Below, piece after piece: positions 18,097 to 28,045 of a stretch of DNA of 64,000 bases (positions are counted from its first letter, which is position 1; every line of letters begins with the position of its first letter). The notes below the pieces were generated by a model. It saw only the letters and a program-made list of their open reading frames with translations, was not told where the DNA came from and did not search any database. Source of the DNA: an uncultured Bacteroidota bacterium. Lineage in GTDB: Bacteria; Bacteroidota; Bacteroidia; Chitinophagales; Chitinophagaceae. Both the position numbers and the translations under genes were made by a program. Location of the stretch: NCBI GenBank assembly GCA_903824665.1, contig CAIJXT010000001.1, positions 124,001 through 188,000 on the forward strand. The letters are read 5' to 3'.

Positions 18097-18350
18097 TGTT
18101 TCCTGCCCCATACGTACTCTTACATTTTTTGATTCGTGTAAAGGTCAGATTAATATTCCACTTATGGTGATATAAAAGCAAAAGTTTGCAAATAAATAAC
18201 CGTCGAGACCGAAAATCGCAGTAAAAACCGGGTTTATTAAGCATGTTCACCGGCAAAAGACCTACCGCATTCACGCCAAAACATCCGTTTTTTTACAAAA
18301 TATTATCAGAGTGAGTCATGTAAATGTCAAAGAAGACGCTGTTATTTTAT

Positions 18351-18358
18351 TACTTTTG
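18351..18358 (+). promoter_or_regulatory. -7 promoter element upstream of dxs
   Basis: TACTTTTG matches TAnnTTTG. Transcription would start near 18362, which places the dxs start at 18383 and excludes the upstream in-frame GTG at 18311. Confidence 0.6.
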
Positions 18359-18382
18359 TATGTTATAATTCACTTTTGGTGC

Positions 18383-20305
18383 ATGGAAGAAATTGCTGCG
18401 GGGCCATTGTTAAGTGGTATTGATACCCCCGATGATCTGAAAAAACTAGACAAAAATCAGCTACCGCAAGTGTGCAATGAGTTGCGGCAGTTCATTATTG
18501 ATTGTGTAAGTGTGCATGGCGGGCATTTTGGTGCTAGTCTGGGGGTAGTAGAGCTCACTGTGGCATTACATTACATTTACAACACACCCGATGACCAGTT
18601 GGTTTGGGACGTAGGTCATCAGGCATACGGTCACAAAATACTCACCGGCAGGCGCAAGGTTTTTCATACCAATCGCAAATACGGTGGCCTTAGCGGCTTT
18701 CCCAAACGCAGCGAGAGTGTTTACGACACCTTTGGCGTTGGCCACTCCTCTACATCTATATCGGCTGCACTGGGTATGGCCCTTGCATCCAAGTACCGTG
18801 GCGAAGATCACCGCAGGCATATCGCCGTTATCGGCGATGGTGCTATGACCGCAGGGCTGCCATTTGAGGCGCTCAACCACGCCGGTGTGAGCAACGCCAA
18901 TGTACTCATCATACTCAATGACAACAACATGAGTATCGACCCCAATGTGGGCGCCCTTAAAGAATACCTTACTGATATCACTACATCTCATACCTGGAAC
19001 AGGTTCAGAGATGATGTGTGGAACCTGCTGGGCATGCTGCCATCCAAAGACTTTCAGAAACTGGCATCTAAAATTGAGGCTGGCCTGAAGGGCGTTGTAT
19101 CCAAAAGCAGTAATCTTTTCGAAGCCTTGGGCTTGCGTTATTTTGGCCCGATCGATGGTCACAATGTGCTGAAGCTCGCCGAAACACTCAAAGGCCTGCA
19201 GGACATCCCGGGCCCCAAACTTTTACACATTAAAACTGTAAAAGGAAAAGGCTACGACCTTGCAGAACAAGACCAGACACTGTGGCATGCTCCCGGCACC
19301 TTCGACAAGATTACCGGCAAGATCAACAAGAAAATTATTACCGTTCCCGAACCACCAAAGTATCAGGATGTTTTCGGACATACCCTGCTCGAATTGGCTA
19401 CCCAAAATCCACTGATCATGGGCATCACTCCGGCAATGCCGTCAGGGTGTTCTATGAAGATCATGATGGACGCTATGCCCGACAGGGCAATAGACGTAGG
19501 CATTGCCGAGCAGCACGCCGTCACACTGAGCGCAGGCATGGCTACACAGGGCTTGAAGGTGTTCTGCAATATTTACAGCTCCTTCATGCAGCGCGCCTAC
19601 GACATGGTGATACACGACGTGGCCATACAGAAGCTGCCGGTGGTCTTCTGCCTCGACAGGGCAGGGCTGGTTGGCGACGATGGCCCTACACATCATGGTG
19701 CATATGACATATCGTTTATGAGGTGTATACCCAATATGATTGTGAGCGCACCTATGAATGAGGCAGAGCTCCGCAATCTCATGTACACTTCACAATTGCC
19801 GGAAATTGACAAACCTTTTGTGATCAGGTATCCCCGCGGACAGGGTGTAATGCCACAGTGGCGCAACACGATGGAACCCGTAGAGATAGGTACTGGCCGC
19901 AAAATCTGTGATGGTCAGGACATAGCCCTGCTCTCTTTCGGTCATCCCGGCAACTTCGCCGTGGCTGCTTGCCGCGATCTGGCAACAGAAGATATTTTCC
20001 CGGCGCACTACGACATGCGTTTTGTGAAACCAATAGATGAGGCAATGCTGCACGAGGTTGCGAAAAGGTACAGCAAGATCATCACCATTGAAGATGGTAC
20101 GGTTGTTGGCGGATTCGGCAGTGCAGTACTGGAGTTTATGGCTGCTCATGGCTACACACCGCAGGTGCGTATGCTGGGCATACCAGACCGTATTGTGGAA
20201 CATGGAAAACCCGAGGAGTTGCACCGCGAGTGCGGATACGATGCCAGGGCCATCACTGATGCAGTAAGGGAGATGGCGGCTACCAATGCTTTGCATACAG
20301 CATAG
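18383..20305 (+). CDS. dxs: 1-deoxy-D-xylulose-5-phosphate synthase
   Basis: 640 residues from the ATG at 18383, chosen because the conserved N-terminus (GPLLSGIDTPDDLKKLDKNQLPQVCNELR) begins there and a -7 promoter element lies just upstream. The enzyme condenses pyruvate with glyceraldehyde-3-phosphate using thiamine diphosphate, the first step of the MEP isoprenoid pathway. Motifs: HGGHFGASLGVVELTVALH at ~47-65, the TPP-binding GDGAMTAGLPFEALNHAG at ~151 ending in NDNNMSI, the transketolase pyrimidine domain (DVGIAEQHAVTLSAGMA), and DRAGLVGDDGPTHHGAYD. The later-pathway gene ispE is also in the window, unlinked. Confidence 0.95.
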   Translation: MEEIAAGPLLSGIDTPDDLKKLDKNQLPQVCNELRQFIIDCVSVHGGHFGASLGVVELTVALHYIYNTPDDQLVWDVGHQAYGHKILTGRRKVFHTNRKYGGLSGFPKRSESVYDTFGVGHSSTSISAALGMALASKYRGEDHRRHIAVIGDGAMTAGLPFEALNHAGVSNANVLIILNDNNMSIDPNVGALKEYLTDITTSHTWNRFRDDVWNLLGMLPSKDFQKLASKIEAGLKGVVSKSSNLFEALGLRYFGPIDGHNVLKLAETLKGLQDIPGPKLLHIKTVKGKGYDLAEQDQTLWHAPGTFDKITGKINKKIITVPEPPKYQDVFGHTLLELATQNPLIMGITPAMPSGCSMKIMMDAMPDRAIDVGIAEQHAVTLSAGMATQGLKVFCNIYSSFMQRAYDMVIHDVAIQKLPVVFCLDRAGLVGDDGPTHHGAYDISFMRCIPNMIVSAPMNEAELRNLMYTSQLPEIDKPFVIRYPRGQGVMPQWRNTMEPVEIGTGRKICDGQDIALLSFGHPGNFAVAACRDLATEDIFPAHYDMRFVKPIDEAMLHEVAKRYSKIITIEDGTVVGGFGSAVLEFMAAHGYTPQVRMLGIPDRIVEHGKPEELHRECGYDARAITDAVREMAATNALHTA

Positions 20306-20375
20306 CCTGCAGCCTCTATCGGCCTCTTTGTTGCAACACCGGAAATATACCCCGATTGTTGTTTCTTATTTTGCT

Positions 20376-21947
20376 ATGCTTTTCATGAAGACCGGGCTGA
20401 CACTTTTTTTTGTAATCCTGGTTCTACAGGCACAGGCCGTCAGGTTGTTCATACCCATGGACGCAACCCAGACAAACCACCTGCGTGCCTACGGTGTTGT
20501 ATTTAATGCTATTGGCAGCGGCACACGGGCCGAATGGTTGCTCAACTACAAGGGCGGCAGCTTTGTAATGGACTATACTTCTGCCCTGGATATCTCTTGC
20601 ACTGCAGCCGGGGTATCCTTCAGCCGTATGACCGACAAAGATTATAATGCGCTCATCAAACGCATCAAATTCACAAATTTTAACGGAGACGTTATACCGC
20701 TGACAAAGGCACCCAAAATTGCAGTATACACCCCATCCAACAAAAAACCCTGGGACGATGCCGTCACACTGGCGCTTACCTATGCCGGCATACCATTCGA
20801 CAAGGTATACGTCGATGAGGTGATGGCTGGCGCACTCAGCAAATATGACTGGCTGCACCTGCACCACGAAGATTTTACCGGTCAGTATGGAAAATTCTGG
20901 GCAACCTACAAAGATGTACCCTGGTACAGGGAAGACTGCAGAGTAGCAGAGCGGCTGGCGGCAAGGCACGGCTTCAGAAAAGTGTCGCAGATGCAGCTGG
21001 CTATGGTCAAAAAGATACGCGACTTTGTAGCCGGCGGTGGCAATCTTTTTGCTATGTGCTCTGCCACAGATACCTACGACATAGCCCTGGCAGCAGCAGG
21101 TACCGATATCTGCGATACCCCTTTTGATGGTGATGGTATAGACCCGGCAGCACAGGCAAAGCTGAACTTCGGCAACTGTTTTGCGTTCACAGGTTTCACG
21201 GTGTCTGCCAACAAGTATGAGTACGAGTACGCAACCATAGACAATACTCCCATGCGGTTTTTGCCGGAAAGCACCGATAAGTTCACATTACTGCCCTTCC
21301 CCGCCAAATTCGATCACGTGCCGGCCATGCTTACCCAAAACCATACTCGCAGCATCAACGGATTTATGGGGCAGACCACCGCATTCAGAAAAGAAGCACT
21401 CAAGCCCGGTGTAGTAGTACTGGCCGACCGCAAAGACATACACGAGGCACGGTATATACATGGCAGCTATAAGGCAGGTTCATGGACGTTCTTCGGTGGT
21501 CACGATCCCGAAGATTACCAGCACATGGTAGGAGAGTCGCCAACAGACCTCGCAAAACACCCCAACTCGCCCGGTTATCGGCTGATACTGAATAATGTAC
21601 TTTGCCTGGCATCCGGCAAAAAGGACATTCCTGCTGTTACTTTCGGGCAGGAAGCTGTGCCAGCTGCAAAAGCGGATATTCCACAGCAGCGTTCGGCATC
21701 CGGCGATATCAGGATAGCTGCAGGCAATAATGCCAACTCACTGGTGATCTCATTTGCAGGGCCAAGTGAAAAGGCAGGAGTTGTTCGTAAAATAAAAAGC
21801 GTTGCATTTTTGAATGCTGCAGGCAGGGAAGTCTATGCCAGAGTATACGATGCCGCCACGGTGACAGTAGATATGGAAAACCTGCCAGCCGGTATGTACA
21901 ACATAAAGGTAAATGGAGAATATGCAGGAAAAGTAGTGAAAAACTAA
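20376..21947 (+). CDS. Secreted protein of the Bacteroidota family often labelled 'asparagine synthetase B'
   Basis: 523 residues from the ATG at 20376 (another ATG at 20385), which begins a signal peptide (MKTGLTLFFVILVLQAQAV). The start of the mature part (LFIPMDATQTNHLRAYGVVFNAI, EWLLNYKGGSF) and the later DIHEARYIHGSYKAGSWTFFGGHDPEDYQH and HPNSPGYRLILNNVLCLA blocks match a Bacteroidota family commonly given that label, yet no asparagine-synthetase motifs (N-terminal Cys2 glutaminase, SGGxDS) are present. The middle looks like a glutamine-amidotransferase-like Rossmann fold (VYTPSNKKPWDDAVTLALTYAGIPFDKVY). The C-terminal ~90 residues are a type IX-style or Ig-like sorting domain (YNIKVNGEYAGKVVKN). 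The label should not be read as function. Confidence 0.6.
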   Translation: MLFMKTGLTLFFVILVLQAQAVRLFIPMDATQTNHLRAYGVVFNAIGSGTRAEWLLNYKGGSFVMDYTSALDISCTAAGVSFSRMTDKDYNALIKRIKFTNFNGDVIPLTKAPKIAVYTPSNKKPWDDAVTLALTYAGIPFDKVYVDEVMAGALSKYDWLHLHHEDFTGQYGKFWATYKDVPWYREDCRVAERLAARHGFRKVSQMQLAMVKKIRDFVAGGGNLFAMCSATDTYDIALAAAGTDICDTPFDGDGIDPAAQAKLNFGNCFAFTGFTVSANKYEYEYATIDNTPMRFLPESTDKFTLLPFPAKFDHVPAMLTQNHTRSINGFMGQTTAFRKEALKPGVVVLADRKDIHEARYIHGSYKAGSWTFFGGHDPEDYQHMVGESPTDLAKHPNSPGYRLILNNVLCLASGKKDIPAVTFGQEAVPAAKADIPQQRSASGDIRIAAGNNANSLVISFAGPSEKAGVVRKIKSVAFLNAAGREVYARVYDAATVTVDMENLPAGMYNIKVNGEYAGKVVKN

Positions 21948-21956
21948 GCCCGGGCC

Positions 21957-22283
21957 TTACCCAAAATAGTGTATCACACATTCTTTCAGCATGCGCTCCT
22001 GTTCCATAATGCCTCTTACCGGCACAGGCTCCAGCTCGGCAAAGTGTGGCCATCCCTCGGCATCCCTCCCTGTAAACTCATAAAAACCATGCTGGCTCAG
22101 CAAGGTACACACTGCTATATGCATCAGGTCCTGTTTCTGCTCCTTCGAAAACTTCTTCCGCGGTAGTCGTCCCAGCTCGTTCACTCCTATCAGAAACAGA
22201 ATGCCCTCCATGTCGGGCAATTTGCCAAACCGTTCTCTCAGCAGATTTTCTGTGTCCAGCCATTTTTGTTCAAAATCTTCCAT
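21957..22283 (-). CDS. Conserved Bacteroidota protein of unknown function
   Basis: 108 residues, no signal peptide, mostly helical, with MEGILFLIGVNELG and CTLLSQHGFYEFTGRDAEGWPHFAELEPVPV as the most distinctive segments. It appears to be a small cytosolic protein. I recall similar short hypotheticals in Bacteroidota but no assigned function. It converges with the secreted-protein gene, leaving 9 bp between stops. Confidence 0.6.
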   Translation of the reverse strand: MEDFEQKWLDTENLLRERFGKLPDMEGILFLIGVNELGRLPRKKFSKEQKQDLMHIAVCTLLSQHGFYEFTGRDAEGWPHFAELEPVPVRGIMEQERMLKECVIHYFG

Positions 22284-22443
22284 TTTCCACGTATAGGTTT
22301 AGGTACCGGCTGCAAAGGTATAGCACAAAAGCAAGGTAACCCATCCGTTTTTACCACGATCTGCCTAAAACGAGGGTGCCCGACTGGCACAACCTCTTCC
22401 AGACCCCGGCGGTATGTCGCTTTTTATACATTTTATTTCCATT

Positions 22444-22475
22444 TTTGACAATTGGCTGAGTACTTACTACTTTTG
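22444..22475 (+). promoter_or_regulatory. Complete Bacteroidota promoter upstream of the glycosyltransferase gene
   Basis: TTTG at 22444-22447 and TACTTTTG at 22468-22475 are separated by 20 bp, matching the TTTG-N19-21-TAnnTTTG consensus. The gene starts at 22515. Confidence 0.65.
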
Positions 22476-22514
22476 CCAACCTGTGGCAGCACAGTTTCAT
22501 TACTCAGGTACCGC

Positions 22515-23228
22515 ATGAGCACACTATCCATTGTCATACCGGCATACAACGAAGGCCCCACCATTCACCGCATACTCGACAGGGTAAAGGCGGTAGTGCT
22601 CATAAACAATATGCAGAAAGAAGTGATCATTGTAAATGATTGCTCCCGCGACAATACCGAGGAATCGATACTTGCTTACAAAGCAGCCAACCCCGATTTG
22701 CAGATCAGCTATTACAAGCACGAGGTCAATCAGGGCAAGGGTGCGGCACTGCATACGGGTATAGCCAAGGCAACCGGTGATTTCGTCATCATTCAGGACG
22801 CTGATCTGGAGTACGACCCTGAGGAATACAACATCCTCCTCAAGCCACTCCTCAACGATTTTGCCGATGTCGTTTACGGATCCCGGTTTATCGGCGGTAA
22901 GCCACACCGTATATTGTTCTTCTGGCACTCTATCGGCAACAGGTGGCTCACCACAGCCTCCAACATGTTTACCAATCTGAACCTGACCGATATGGAAACC
23001 TGCTACAAAATATTCCGCAGGCATATCATTCAGAGCATTAAACTCGAAGAAAAACGCTTTGGTTTCGAACCCGAGGTAACCGCCAAAATTTCGCGGTATC
23101 CCAAGATCAGAATATACGAAGTAGGTATTTCGTACTACGGACGCACCTACGAAGAAGGCAAGAAGATAGGGATGAAAGACGCATTCAGGGCTTTGTATTG
23201 CATCATTAAGTACAACATTTTCAGATAA
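22515..23228 (+). CDS. Family 2 glycosyltransferase (dolichyl-phosphate-mannose synthase-like)
   Basis: 237 residues from the ATG at 22515; an upstream in-frame TTG at 22452 lies before the promoter and is excluded. The GT-A fold starts with [21 protein letters not shown]. The nucleotide-sugar site is [14 protein letters not shown], the DxD-type motif is [12 protein letters not shown] at ~94-105, and the VYGSRF block follows. There are no C-terminal membrane helices, so it is a soluble or peripheral enzyme acting on a polyprenyl-phosphate or similar acceptor. The [12 protein letters not shown] and [14 protein letters not shown] motifs are typical of DPM1-like members. Confidence 0.88.
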   Translation: MSTLSIVIPAYNEGPTIHRILDRVKAVVLINNMQKEVIIVNDCSRDNTEESILAYKAANPDLQISYYKHEVNQGKGAALHTGIAKATGDFVIIQDADLEYDPEEYNILLKPLLNDFADVVYGSRFIGGKPHRILFFWHSIGNRWLTTASNMFTNLNLTDMETCYKIFRRHIIQSIKLEEKRFGFEPEVTAKISRYPKIRIYEVGISYYGRTYEEGKKIGMKDAFRALYCIIKYNIFR

Positions 23229-23244
23229 TTACCGGCATCCTGCC

Positions 23245-23261
23245 GTGCAGTTTTGCTGCAC
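23245..23261. terminator. Weak hairpin after glycosyltransferase gene
   Basis: GTGCAG at 23245-23250 pairs with CTGCAC at 23256-23261 around TTTTG, followed by TTT. Short stem, low confidence. Confidence 0.3.
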
Positions 23262-23415
23262 TTTCAGGGCATTGATACCCCCGGGTAGCCAATCCGGTAC
23301 AGGCCAAAGACATTCAGAACGGATCGCAGATAACACCACAACAAGTCAACGACTGTATGAAAGAAATCTTCATTTTTTTATGCACCGAAAAGAACTTTTT
23401 TGAAGAATAAACACA

Positions 23416-23423
23416 TATCTTTG
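23416..23423 (+). promoter_or_regulatory. -7 element upstream of the ATP synthase operon
   Basis: TATCTTTG fits TAnnTTTG. The atpB ATG is at 23444, about 17 nt after the predicted transcript start. No well-spaced -33 element is seen. Confidence 0.55.
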
Positions 23424-23443
23424 CGCAAAATTTGGAAACGGTA

Positions 23444-24601
23444 ATGAGTTTCAGACGTCTCTTTCCCTTATTGATATTGGTTTTCGGGCTATTCGGGTTC
23501 ACTTTTTCGTCATTTGGCCAGGAGGCTGAAAATGCTGAAAATACACAGGTAGAAGGTGCAGAAGCGGCACATGAGGAAAAAAAGAGCCTGAATATAACAG
23601 AGCTTGTTTTTGGCCACGTTTCCGATTCGCACGAGTGGCACCTGTTCAGCCTCGAAGGCGAGCACGGCCACGAAAAAGAAATTGCTATGCCGTTGCCGGT
23701 AATCGTTTACAGGCCGGGCAAAGGGATTTCCGTTTTTTCATACAGCCACTTTCACCACGGTGGATGGTACAAGGATGAAAAAGGCAACAAAATCAGTGAA
23801 GCATCTTACGATGGTCTTTATGTTGAAAAGAACATGAAGGAAAAAATCAAATCTGACGACGGCTCACCAGTTTATGATTTGTCTATCACCAAGAACGTTC
23901 TTTCAATGCTGATAAGTGTTGTGATCATTCTTTGGCTCATGACATCGGCTGCTAAAAAATACAAAAAGGGCGTAGTTGCTGCACCCAAAGGTTTCCAGAA
24001 TGCGCTGGAGTCGGTTATCATCTTCCTCCGCGACGAAGTAGCAAAACCAAACCTGGGCAAAAAACATGGCAAGTACATGCCAATGTTGCTTACCGTATTC
24101 TTCTTTATCTGGATCAATAACCTGCTCGGTTTGTTGCCGGGTGGTGCCAACTTTACCGGCAATATTGCTGTAACACTTTGCTTGTCGCTGATATCGTTCA
24201 TCGTGCTGCTGGTTCGTGCCAACTCGCATTTCTGGGGTCACCTGCTCAATCCTCCGGGAGTACCTACCGGTATCAAGTTCCTGCTGGTGCCTATCGAGAT
24301 CATCTCATTATTCATCAAGCCTGTGGCACTGACAATACGTCTTTTCGCCAACATGCTGGCGGGCCACATCGTTATCCTTTGCGTAGTTTCCATGATTTTC
24401 ATCTTCAGCGCCATGAGCAAGTTTGCAGGTATAGGCTTTGTGCCCGTATCACTCGCATTCTCGGTGTTTATGTTCATGCTCGAGTTGCTGGTAGCTGCCA
24501 TACAGGCTTTCATCTTCACCAACCTTTCCGCAGTATTTATCGGTCAGGCTATTGAAGAGGTACACCACGATGATGCTCACGGCGACGTCGCACATCACTA
24601 A
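23444..24601 (+). CDS. atpB: ATP synthase F0 subunit a
   Basis: 385 residues from the ATG at 23444 (an upstream TTG at 23432 is unlikely). The N-terminus has a signal-like segment (FPLLILVFGLFGFTFSSFG) and a ~100-residue extramembrane extension rich in His/Glu, typical of Bacteroidota subunit a. The membrane core follows, with the essential arginine in LTIRLFANMLAGHIVIL near ~300 and a C-terminal LLVAAIQAFIFTNLSAVFIGQAIEE. It forms the proton half-channels with the c ring. First gene of atpB-E-F-H-A. Confidence 0.95.
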   Translation: MSFRRLFPLLILVFGLFGFTFSSFGQEAENAENTQVEGAEAAHEEKKSLNITELVFGHVSDSHEWHLFSLEGEHGHEKEIAMPLPVIVYRPGKGISVFSYSHFHHGGWYKDEKGNKISEASYDGLYVEKNMKEKIKSDDGSPVYDLSITKNVLSMLISVVIILWLMTSAAKKYKKGVVAAPKGFQNALESVIIFLRDEVAKPNLGKKHGKYMPMLLTVFFFIWINNLLGLLPGGANFTGNIAVTLCLSLISFIVLLVRANSHFWGHLLNPPGVPTGIKFLLVPIEIISLFIKPVALTIRLFANMLAGHIVILCVVSMIFIFSAMSKFAGIGFVPVSLAFSVFMFMLELLVAAIQAFIFTNLSAVFIGQAIEEVHHDDAHGDVAHH

Positions 24602-24606
24602 ATTGA

Positions 24607-24918
<312 letters not shown>

Positions 24919-24936
24919 TAGCACGGGCCAAGAAAC

Positions 24937-24979
24937 AAATAACTGCATCCGACGCATAGGGCCGAAGATGCAGTTATTT
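24937..24979. other. Intra-operon stem-loop between atpE and atpF
   Basis: AAATAACTGCATC at 24937-24949 and GATGCAGTTATTT at 24967-24979 form a perfect 13-bp stem with a 17-nt loop, followed by TTAAAAC rather than a long T-run. The atpE-atpF gap is 154 bp, unusually long for this operon. The stem could stabilise the upstream atpE mRNA or partially terminate transcription. Confidence 0.6.
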
Positions 24980-25072
24980 TAAAACAAATCAGTACAATAT
25001 TTTTAATACAATGCTGTTGACTGGGTCCGCCCGGCAGCTGCTAACTTTTTAACCGTATAATTTCAAAAAAAG

Positions 25073-25567
25073 ATGGATCTGCTCACCCCGGAACTCGGTT
25101 TATTCTTCTGGACGCTGGTAGCGTTTATCATTGTATTTCTTATCCTGCGCAAATTTGCATGGGGCCCAATCCTGAGCTCTCTTGGCGAGCGCGAAAAAGG
25201 CATTGCCGATTCTATTGCTACTGCTGAGCGTGTAAAGGCTGAAATGAGCCAGCTGAAATCAGAAAACGAAAAACTGATGGCACAGGCTCGCGAAGAGCGG
25301 TCTATTATGCTCAAGGAAGCAAAAGAAATGAAAGACCGTATCGTCAACGAAGCTAAGAATCAGGCTAAAGAAGAAGCGAACAAAATCATTACTGATGCGC
25401 AGCACCAGATTCAGCAGCAGAAGATGGCCGCTCTTACAGAGGTTAAGAACGAGATCGGTAATCTCGCTGTAGAGGTTGCTGGCAAGATTCTGCGCAAAGA
25501 GCTTAGTGCAGCACAGGGTCAGGAGGCATACATGCAGTTGCTTTCTGAAGATATTAAACTTAATTAA
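25073..25567 (+). CDS. atpF: ATP synthase F0 subunit b
   Basis: 164 residues. A single N-terminal membrane helix ([23 protein letters not shown]) is followed by a long charged helix that dimerises as the peripheral stalk ([43 protein letters not shown]) and a C-terminal delta-contacting region. Length and layout are canonical. Confidence 0.95.
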   Translation: MDLLTPELGLFFWTLVAFIIVFLILRKFAWGPILSSLGEREKGIADSIATAERVKAEMSQLKSENEKLMAQAREERSIMLKEAKEMKDRIVNEAKNQAKEEANKIITDAQHQIQQQKMAALTEVKNEIGNLAVEVAGKILRKELSAAQGQEAYMQLLSEDIKLN

Positions 25568-25684
25568 TGGTTTCATTGCCGGTTTGCTTCGGCAGGCGGT
25601 ACGAAACGGTTACCATATTGAAGCGTTGAAAAATCGTTGCCCGGCTGGGTAGCGGTCAGTTGAAGAGTAATACATTAAAAAATT

Positions 25685-26248
25685 ATGCAGAATCCCCGTC
25701 TTGCGTCGCGTTATGCGAAATCTATACTGGATCTGGCTATAGAAAAAAATAGCCTCGAAGCTGTGCTCGCGGATATGCGCACTTTGCACGAGGTTTGCGC
25801 CGTAAGCCAGGAGTTCGTGGTCATGCTGCAGAGCCCCGTAATAAAGGGCGACAAAAAGCTGGCTGTGATCATGGCTGTACTGGCCAGTCAGAAACTGAAT
25901 GAGATCACCAATGGTTTTATCAGGTTGCTGGTAACCAAAGGCCGTGAACAAAACCTGTCAGAGATTGCTTCGGCTTTCATTACCCAGTACAACCTGCTCA
26001 AGAATATCCGGACCGTGAAGCTGACAACAGCATCGCCCGTTACGGATAGCATGAAGCAAAGCATTGTTACAAAGGTGGGCACGTTCATGCCCAAAGACAC
26101 CATGAACCTCGAAACCCGTGTCGATGAAAGTCTGATTGGTGGATTTGTGCTGGAAGTAGAAGACCAGTTGTTTGATGCAAGTGTGAAGAAGAAACTGGCC
26201 GATGTCAGGACGCGTATTATCGATCACACGTACGAGACTAAAATATAA
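25685..26248 (+). CDS. atpH: ATP synthase F1 subunit delta
   Basis: 187 residues. The N-terminal helical bundle starts with NPRLASRYAKSILDLAIEKNSLE, typical of delta/OSCP. The C-terminal segment DESLIGGFVLEVEDQLFDASVKKKLADVR is the conserved delta signature. It joins the peripheral stalk to the alpha3beta3 head. It sits 117 bp after atpF and 57 bp before atpA. Confidence 0.94.
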   Translation: MQNPRLASRYAKSILDLAIEKNSLEAVLADMRTLHEVCAVSQEFVVMLQSPVIKGDKKLAVIMAVLASQKLNEITNGFIRLLVTKGREQNLSEIASAFITQYNLLKNIRTVKLTTASPVTDSMKQSIVTKVGTFMPKDTMNLETRVDESLIGGFVLEVEDQLFDASVKKKLADVRTRIIDHTYETKI

Positions 26249-26305
26249 GTAAGCTTGTTTTTTGAGTAAATAGAGTATAACTAACAAATTATAAATACAT
26301 AAGTC

Positions 26306-27883
26306 ATGGTTAATATTAAACCGGATGAAATTTCGGCGATTTTACGCCAGCAGCTGGCACAGGTCGACGGCGGCGCAAGCCTTGAAGAAGTAGGTACCGT
26401 ATTGCAGATCGGCGATGGTATCGCCCGTGTGTATGGTCTTACCGGCGTTCGTCAGGGTGAGCTTGTGGAATTCACCAACGGTGTTAAGGCGATAGCCCTC
26501 AACCTCGAAGAAGATAACGTGGGTGTCGTACTGATGGGCGACTCCGCTGGTATCCGCGAGGGCGACAAAGTACGCCGTACCAACAAGATCGCCGCTATCA
26601 AGGTAGGCGAAGGCATGGTAGGCCGTGTGGTAAACACACTTGGCGAACCAATTGATGGTAAAGGTCCTATCAAAGGCGATCTGTACGAGATGCCGCTGGA
26701 GCGCAAAGCACCAGGTGTTATCTTCCGTGAGCCTGTAAAAGAGCCACTGCAGACAGGTATCAAGGCTATCGACGCCATGATCCCTATCGGTCGCGGACAG
26801 CGCGAACTGGTTATTGGCGACCGCCAGACCGGTAAAACCGCTATCTGTATCGATACCATCATCAATCAGAAAGAATTCTTTACAGCAGGCAAGCCTGTAT
26901 TCTGTATATACGTAGCTATAGGCCAGAAAGCATCTACCGTAGCCGGTGTGATGAAAACGCTGGAAGACGCTGGCGCAATGGCATATACTACCATCGTAGC
27001 CGCTTCTGCCTCCGACCCTGCACCATTGCAGTTCTACGCGCCATTTGCGGGTGCTGCCATCGGTGAGTTCTTCCGCGATACCGGCCGTCCGGCACTGGTT
27101 ATCTACGACGATCTTTCCAAGCAGGCTGTGGCATACCGTGAGGTATCGCTGCTGCTGCGCCGCCCTCCGGGCCGCGAGGCTTATCCCGGCGACGTATTCT
27201 ACCTGCATAGCCGCTTGCTCGAGCGTGCTGCCAAGGTGATCGCCAACGACGAGGTAGCTCAGAAAATGAACGACCTTCCCGAAAGCATCAGGCACATGGT
27301 AAAAGGTGGCGGATCGCTCACCGCATTGCCTATCATCGAAACACAGGCCGGCGACGTATCAGCTTACATCCCTACAAACGTGATCTCGATCACCGATGGT
27401 CAGATATTCCTCGAGTCAAACCTGTTTAACTCTGGTATCCGTCCTGCCATCAACGTGGGTATCTCTGTTAGCCGCGTAGGTGGTAATGCACAGATCAAGT
27501 CAATGAAGAAAGTAGCAGGTACGCTCAAACTCGACCAGGCACTTTACCGCGAGATGGAAGCCTTCTCTAAATTTGGTGGCGACCTCGATGCTGCTACCAA
27601 AAACATCATCGACAAGGGTAGCCGCAACGTGGAGATCCTCAAGCAGTTGCAGTACAACCCATACAGCGTAGAAAAGCAGGTAGCAATGGTGTACCTCGGT
27701 ACCAACAACCTCATCCGCGAAGTAGCAGTGAAGAATGTAAAAGCATTCGAAGAAATGTTCCTGCAGCAGATGGAGTTGAAACTTTCCGATGTACTGAAAG
27801 AATTCAAGAAAGGCAACCTGCCCGAAGAAGGTATCGCCAAAATGGTGAAACTCGCTCAGGACCTCATCCCACAGTTCAAGTAA
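26306..27883 (+). CDS. atpA: ATP synthase F1 subunit alpha
   Basis: 525 residues, full length. Walker A is GDRQTGKT at ~170-177, with the alpha signature [14 protein letters not shown] at ~378-391 including the arginine finger. The N-terminal beta-barrel ([11 protein letters not shown]) and the C-terminal helical domain ending in [16 protein letters not shown] are intact. The last 24 codons plus the downstream terminator are duplicated 952 bp downstream around a VapBC pair. A strong terminator follows 24 bp after the stop, and no gamma gene is present downstream, although Bacteroidota usually encode atpG here. Confidence 0.96.
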   Translation: MVNIKPDEISAILRQQLAQVDGGASLEEVGTVLQIGDGIARVYGLTGVRQGELVEFTNGVKAIALNLEEDNVGVVLMGDSAGIREGDKVRRTNKIAAIKVGEGMVGRVVNTLGEPIDGKGPIKGDLYEMPLERKAPGVIFREPVKEPLQTGIKAIDAMIPIGRGQRELVIGDRQTGKTAICIDTIINQKEFFTAGKPVFCIYVAIGQKASTVAGVMKTLEDAGAMAYTTIVAASASDPAPLQFYAPFAGAAIGEFFRDTGRPALVIYDDLSKQAVAYREVSLLLRRPPGREAYPGDVFYLHSRLLERAAKVIANDEVAQKMNDLPESIRHMVKGGGSLTALPIIETQAGDVSAYIPTNVISITDGQIFLESNLFNSGIRPAINVGISVSRVGGNAQIKSMKKVAGTLKLDQALYREMEAFSKFGGDLDAATKNIIDKGSRNVEILKQLQYNPYSVEKQVAMVYLGTNNLIREVAVKNVKAFEEMFLQQMELKLSDVLKEFKKGNLPEEGIAKMVKLAQDLIPQFK

Positions 27884-27942
27884 TAGTTCTCAAGTATTTT
27901 TATACCAAAGCCCCCGACGGAAGTTGGGGGCTTTTTTGTATT
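27811..27942 (+). repeat. 132-bp direct repeat, left copy (atpA 3' end plus terminator)
   Basis: Identical to 28763-28894 except for one base (T at 27819, A at 28771). It spans the last 24 codons of atpA, the stop, the intergenic spacer and the terminator up to the GTATT following the T-run. The offset is 952 bp. Confidence 0.95.
27907..27937 (+). terminator. Rho-independent terminator of atpA
   Basis: AAAGCCCCCGAC (27907-27918) pairs with GTTGGGGGCTTT (27923-27934) around a GGAA tetraloop, followed by further Ts. It is a strong G/C-rich hairpin. Confidence 0.85.
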
Positions 27943-28045
27943 GGTAGAAAGTTCAAACAATATGAATAAGGCTATGATTGTGCTCCGTGTTTATTAATAT
28001 CAGGGATAGTTTTGCTGCAGAACATTTTTGCCAGGAAGATCAGAT

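Noticed and set aside
26342-27295. A 317-codon minus-strand open frame opposite atpA
   Set aside because: Shadow of the strongly codon-biased atpA gene.
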